64,000 bases of DNA from NCBI GenBank assembly GCA_029891385.1, contig CM057224.1, positions 2,728,001-2,792,000 of the forward strand, in the 5' to 3' direction. Of this stretch, positions 59,440 through 64,000 are shown one piece after another. Under the pieces are notes generated by a model. The model searched no databases. It had not been told where the DNA came from and saw only the letters and a program-made list of their open reading frames with translations. The translations under genes were made by a program, and so were the position numbers. Each line of letters starts with the position of its first letter. Within the stretch, counting starts at the first letter, position 1. The DNA comes from Erythroxylum novogranatense (Eukaryota; Streptophyta; Magnoliopsida; Malpighiales; Erythroxylaceae).

Positions 59440-59950
59440 ATGTACAAGGAAGAGGATGATGGTGGTGAAATGCGACTTTGCAATTTATGATAAATCTCCT
59501 CATAGCCAAGTCGGACTCATACTGCGTTTGGGGCACTCTTTTTGAAGTCTCGATACGCATTCTTTATTGATCCATCGTATTCTACGAGATGGCAACATGA
59601 AAAATCTCCTCGTATCCAAGTCTGTTGTAGCCCTCGAAAACATACATACACAAAACCTCCGGCGTGCGGTTGGTGAAAACCTTAAACAACCTTATGTACG
59701 CCTTCGCCTACTGGCGGTGAAGTAGCGACTTTGCAATTATGAAGCTACGATATCGATAAATATCCTCATATCGAGTGCGCTACGGCAAAAATAGCCAAAT
59801 CTGAAACTCTTGTACAAACAAAAAAAACCTATGTACACTCATATACATTGGTGAAGTAGCGACTTTGCAATTATGAAGCTACAATATCGATAAATATCCT
59901 CATATCAGATGCGCACTACGGCAAAAATAGCCAAATCGAAACTCATGCAA
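59440..59950. repeat. tandem repeat with GCGACTTTGCAATTATGAAGC, three to four units
   Basis: Two good copies begin GGTGAAGTAGCGACTTTGCA at about 59717 and 59850, period about 133 bp, sharing GATAAATATCCTCATATC and TACGGCAAAAATAGCCAAATC. A diverged third copy lies near 59464 and a partial one near 59595. Confidence 0.8.
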
Positions 59951-60737
59951 GGCAAAAAAATCCTAAAGAAGATTTACAAGTAACGAAGGACAAAAAGCAA
60001 CGTGAAGCAACTCTTTCGGCTGACAACAGTCCACAGAGCGGCGAAACAACGACTATGACAACCACGATAGCAAACACGAGAGATAAGAGAGGATAAGAAA
60101 AAGCGTTAAGAAGATTTACAAGTAACGAAGCGAAACCTAAGACCAGCGGAAGCAGTAACTTTAAATCTTCTTTCTGTTTCATCTTCTCTTATATCTGTGA
60201 CGATTATAAATGGTCATCGCAACTATTGTTCTGCGAAAAATATCGGTGTTCACCAATCAGCAGCAACAGCAGCTAGGACAGCGAGGAGCGAGAGAAACCC
60301 GCGATACTCTTTCGACAACCGCAATACGACAACCTGAGCGGAGAAACCAGCGATACTCTTTCGACAACAACAATTTGGAGAAAGCGAGGAGAGCATAAGG
60401 CGTGAGGAAAAACAAAGAGAGAAAGGACCAACATGAATGAAGAGATATGAACACATATAAGCGGTGAGAGGCGCGCATTGGGCGATCGTCTGTGCGATGC
60501 GCTGACAAAATATTACAACGAAGATTGCGTCTGAAGATTGAAGATTGTGTCAGAAGATTGCGTGTATATCGCGCGCGAAGAAACAACATTCAATAAACAG
60601 TCTGGATTAAATAAATGGACGAAGAAGGAGATCTGACTGAATATAGGCCGTCAGATTACATGAAAAAGCAGAAAATGTAAATCGCTGGATTAAATGAATG
60701 ACGGTCATTGAATATAGGCCGTCAGTTAAATGAGCGA
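59951..60737. other. repeat-nest sequence, moderately GC-rich, no gene recognised
   Basis: Contains a 39-bp duplication (CGATACTCTTTCGACAAC at about 60301 and 60351) and GAATATAGGCCGTCAG twice (60639 and 60711). A Gln/Arg-rich frame on plus (60210-60398) and hydrophobic frames on minus have no domain. Confidence 0.35.
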
Positions 60738-60785
60738 ATGGGATGGATTGCATGGTCGTCCATCCCATTAAACTCTTATATATAT
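60738..60785. repeat. hairpin repeat, copy 2
   Basis: AATGGGATGGA and TCCATCCCATT form a perfect 11-bp stem around an 11-base loop, followed by AAACTCTTATATATATAC. Confidence 0.7.
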
Positions 60786-60807
60786 ACTTAAAGAACAAGA
60801 TCTAGTA

Positions 60808-61020
60808 ATTCCTCATGGAGCACATGCTAATAGGGAAGCAATCAACTAAAACTACTATATATTCCATTATAATTACAACTAAAGATTATAAGAAACCCAT
60901 ATGGCCATCAAAATCTCCTACAAAAGGAAATTTGGTTAAATTTCTTTTTGAAGTAAAGTTACCTTCTATAGAGATGTCAATCATGAGGATGAGATCGAGA
61001 AAGTGTTAAAGCCTTATTAT
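60808..61020 (+). repeat. second copy of the 25.35-25.58 kb spacer
   Basis: Collinear with 25346-25580: GGGAAGCAATCAACTAAAA, GATTATAAGAAACCCATA, GGAAATTTGGTTAAATTTC and AAAGTTACCTTCTATAG. It marks the right margin of the repeat nest. Confidence 0.6.
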
Positions 61021-61189
61021 GCAGAACTATGATTATAGATTAAATAGTATTTTTAATAATACTTCTTTTGTATAGCAACACATGTATTTATTTATTTTTA
61101 TCTTTTATTATTTTTTTTAGCTCTCACTCTCCTCTTTTCTCTCCTTTACCAATATGTTTTATTTTGAACTCTCACCTTTACTCGTATTC

Positions 61190-61570
61190 TATTCTCTCTT
61201 TTTAATCTCAATTAATTCTTAGTAACCTACTTTGGAGTTAAAGGTATAAAGTAATATGTTTATTGTGCCTTGTAAATGTATACTTATTTTGAAGTCATCA
61301 TACATTACCCTTTGATCATATTGTCATGGTCTTCCCATCAATATCGACCAATTTATTGTAGATGCGATATCACATAATATTTTATCCTTATACTTTCAAT
61401 AGAGAATAGCACTAACATCTTGCCATAATCATATATTTCATACCCTCGACACTTAAATCCTCCATCGATTGGTATAGCCTCCATTTCTCTGAATAATTTC
61501 ATTACCAACTCTCCATCATCTCTATAGTCATAACCCTCTTATTTGGTCATTGGCGACATGCCATATTCTA
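61190..61570 (-). pseudogene. Ty3/gypsy protease remnant
   Basis: Minus-strand frames give CRGYEIYDYGKMLVLFSIES and, after a shift, WSILMGRPWQYDQRVMYDDF. This matches the end of the retropepsin region of chromovirus-like gypsy elements (...LLGRPWQYDRxVxHDG...). The active-site DSG motif is not visible. Stops and shifts are frequent. Confidence 0.78.
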
Positions 61571-62200
61571 AAAAACACTTAAAACTTTACTTAGAGAGGA
61601 TTAATAATCAATCTTACATTTACCTTTATTGTAAACATATTCTTTGGGCTTAGATGGCTTCACTTTTTACTTTAGAAGACTCTTATCATCCTTTCTCCAT
61701 CAAGCCTCTAAGTTACTAGTATAATTAGGTGCTGGTAACCACTTTACATTTGATTACCTCTCACCTTTATTCCCGTATATAACATCTCTTTCAATTGATA
61801 TAATGTTGTAATTCCGTACATTGGTTATATCTTTATTAAACTTATTCAAGAATACGGTCATATTCATTTCTCGGTTCTCCTTTACATTAGATTATATTAT
61901 GAATATTTTATTTCCTTATGATAATCTTCCGTCCTTTGATCCTTGGGTAAAACTTTATATTCTTTAATACAAATCCTTGTAATAATGGCTTGACATAAAT
62001 CTCTTCCTCATAAGAGCCTTCAATTTATTTTAATTCTTTATCGAGTCACTCATAATTTTTCTTTTATCATTAACCATTTGATCCAACTAAATGATGACAT
62101 AATCGATAAACTCTACTACACTAGCTTTACCTTCTTTTTCATATAGTAATTATGGTAATCAAAATTAATGTTATCTTTTCTTCCACTTTAATTAAATTTT
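61571..62200 (-). pseudogene. Ty3/gypsy gag remnant
   Basis: Continuing upstream on the minus strand: YTSNLEA.WRKDDKS and KPSKPKEYVYNKGKC (linker and the start of a zinc knuckle) near 61650-61740; KDITNV..LQHY near 61800-61830; FTQGSKTEDYHKEMKYS-like sequence near 61930; MRKRFMSSHYYKDL near 61970-62010; and VVEFIDYVII.LDQMVNDKR near 62050-62110. These are standard blocks of plant gypsy gag (MRxRFVPxHYxRxLYxKLQxLxQGxxSVEDYxKEME). The element is old, AT-drifted and lacks visible pol. Confidence 0.82.
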
Positions 62201-64000
62201 GAGATTATTCATTTTCATAAAGGAAGTTGTGGTCATCTTAACATTACAAAGATTCTCATGCCTATTTCTTAAACTCTAGACTCCTTCTTTGCTCTGATCA
62301 CCGCGTAGCTTCTTTCAAAGCTCTATACTTGTTCCTTCAATCTTAAATGTACAGTCAACATCATTAGTACTTAATTCATCATTCTCCTTATAAATCTTGA
62401 CTAGAGTTATTGGTTTATACATTATGCCTAAATATTATAGACTTGAGGTTGTCATTTCCACTTATAATTTAGCAATTTGTTGTTATTGCTTCTCCGATGT
62501 ATCCTTTACCTTAGCATATATCATATTCAATCTTTCAAACTATTATTACATAACTTTGAATAGAGTACGAGTTGTCTTTCTCTTCATGTAGTGATGGAAC
62601 CCATTTAGAAGATATATTTGAAACTTTGAAGAAAAGCTAGTGAACAAAATTTTGTCAATTACTCCTTCACGTGTATGTTTTAAACTTGAAAATATTATAC
62701 ATATGCTAATATCATATTCTCTTGCCTTTTCCCATTATTTGACTTCATTACAAGTTATTTAGAAATTAAACAAGTTTAAACAAGTTCGACCTTGTAAAGT
62801 CTAAAAGCCCAAGAACCAATGGTTAATAAGAGAAATTAAATTATGAGTTAAGAAAAAATATGGAAATAAAACAAGGAGGGCTAGTAAAATTTCAAAGTGT
62901 ATTTGGAATGATTATTTGAGGCCACCATTCTTATACTACCTTTTTCTCTTTTCTCATTTATTTTGTTTTGTTTTGTTTTGTTTTATTTTCTTTGATAACA
63001 TGATAATGTAAACAATAAGGTTTTAGATCATATTGGTTTGAAAAGCATGAAACAGGAATTGAACAAAGAGAATCTCTATCACAAGAAGATATATAGACAA
63101 ATCCTAAAAATAGGAAGATGATATAACTCTAATTTTATTGAAACTTTATAAATAAGAAAAATGTAATAAAATAAAAAGTAACCACGAGAAATATGATTTT
63201 CTTTCTTTTTGACAAAGAAATGAATTGGAATTTAAACATTATAAAAGTAAAGAAGAAAGGATAACTACACCTAATTTAGGTCGAACTTTAATACATCTTA
63301 TACAAACACACCTAGGATTTAAGACCTAGCAAATTCATAAACAAGTTTGAACTAAATCCAAGAAAGTTAAATCAAATATGTGAAAAAGAAATTGATTAGT
63401 TGATTATAAAAGCCAACTATCAAATTCATTAAGTAAGTGGAGGCTATAAAGAAAGAATTCTTTTATAAGTTTGAAGTTTGTTGAAGAATAAGAAAAAGTA
63501 ATCATAGCTCTTAATAAACCAAGATGTCAAAACTACTTAAAATTATATAGGAACATATCTTAAATACTAATTTAAAATTATAGTTTAAAATGGGTACAAT
63601 ATGAGACACACACATATAGCATATTATGTTGGTTTGAAATACTAATGTTAAAGGCATGATCAAAATATCTTAGTGGATGAGATTATAGATCCTTTTATAA
63701 CTTTGTGAATTTGGATAAGAAATGCCTATAGTTGAGGCTGAGAATTCTTTTATAACTTTATGAAAGTGGACATGATATGAGATATACCTATAGCCGGAGA
63801 CCATATCTCCACCTAAATTTCTCATAAAGTTACCTGAAACTAATACATCATCATGTTGGAGGTGGGTGTTCAAATCCAAGTTTTCTCCAGCCAGTTGATT
63901 GAATCAAGATAACCAATAATTGGTCTTCTTGTAGGTCTAACAAGCCTTTTAAATTATTTCTCAAGGTGCTCTTTATAACTAGTTAACATTAATGCATTAA
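62201..64000. other. AT-rich region, no gene recognised
   Basis: No supported coding sequence. A (TTTTG)n tract lies at about 62958-62985. A diverged internal duplication (CTTTTATAACTTTGTGAA...GCCTATAG) occurs at about 63692-63735 and 63749-63797. The stretch next to 62200 may still belong to the decayed gypsy element. Confidence 0.45.

Noticed and set aside
60210..60589. Gln/Arg-rich and hydrophobic opposite-strand frames
   Set aside because: They arise from a short internal duplication and CAG-type simple sequence, with no conserved domain.
60738..60805. Helitron 3' end (hairpin followed by CTAG)
   Set aside because: The stem is good, but CTAG lies more than 25 bases beyond it instead of about 10-12, and the Helitron coding frames are on the other strand several kb away.

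Overview
The window is nuclear DNA from a flowering plant, probably a eudicot. Three spliced genes with GT-AG introns encode plant protein families, intergenic DNA is strongly AT-rich, and about two thirds of the window is transposable-element sequence (hAT, LTR retrotransposons, Helitron, LINE). I see no tRNA or rRNA gene, CRISPR array or bacterial operon. The genus cannot be named from the sequence alone.

Layout. 1-5.8 kb: AT-rich DNA with one recognisable gene, a three-exon CASP-like membrane protein on the minus strand (2882-3738), and a weak candidate first exon at 1307-1423. 5.9-7.5 kb: an unidentified AT-rich segment between two 30-bp direct repeats. 7634-14282: a complete hAT DNA transposon with an 8-bp target duplication, CAATG-type inverted ends, a roughly 23-copy minisatellite upstream of the coding exons, a 290-bp TG...CA insertion in the first coding exon, and a transposase disabled by four nonsense codons. 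15.3-17.0 kb: a six-exon endosulfine-like gene (plus). 19.3-21.75 kb: a six-exon gene for a four-KH-domain RNA-binding protein (minus). 22-26 kb: AT-rich DNA with a LINE reverse-transcriptase tail and a duplicated LTR-like block. 26015-32849: a young, deleted Ty3/gypsy (Athila/Tat-like) LTR retrotransposon. 32.85-60.8 kb: a dense nest of copia-type LTR fragments, tandem repeats and one decayed Helitron (Rep/helicase plus an RPA-like reading frame). 61.2-62.2 kb: gag and protease remnants of another Ty3/gypsy element (minus). 62.2-64 kb: AT-rich DNA with no recognised gene.

The three cellular genes look intact and single-copy and do not form a pathway: a membrane-scaffold-type protein, a putative phosphatase-regulating phosphoprotein and an RNA-binding protein. 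The transposons tell a layered history. The gypsy element sits inside an older LTR fragment whose unoccupied paralogue survives near 46.35 kb. The Helitron lies between two similar 550-600-bp segments 11.6 kb apart.

The most unusual signal is technical or epigenetic. Copies of repeats that are otherwise near-identical, including the two LTRs of the young gypsy element, differ repeatedly by CTG or CAG in one copy against CG in the other, and by homopolymer indels, while the unique genes keep clean frames. This suggests base-calling error at methylated CHG sites in the repeats, so many frameshifts in the 26-60 kb region may not be real. I found no convincing new biological system. The best candidates for follow-up are the layered hAT element and the repeat modules at 43-60 kb.
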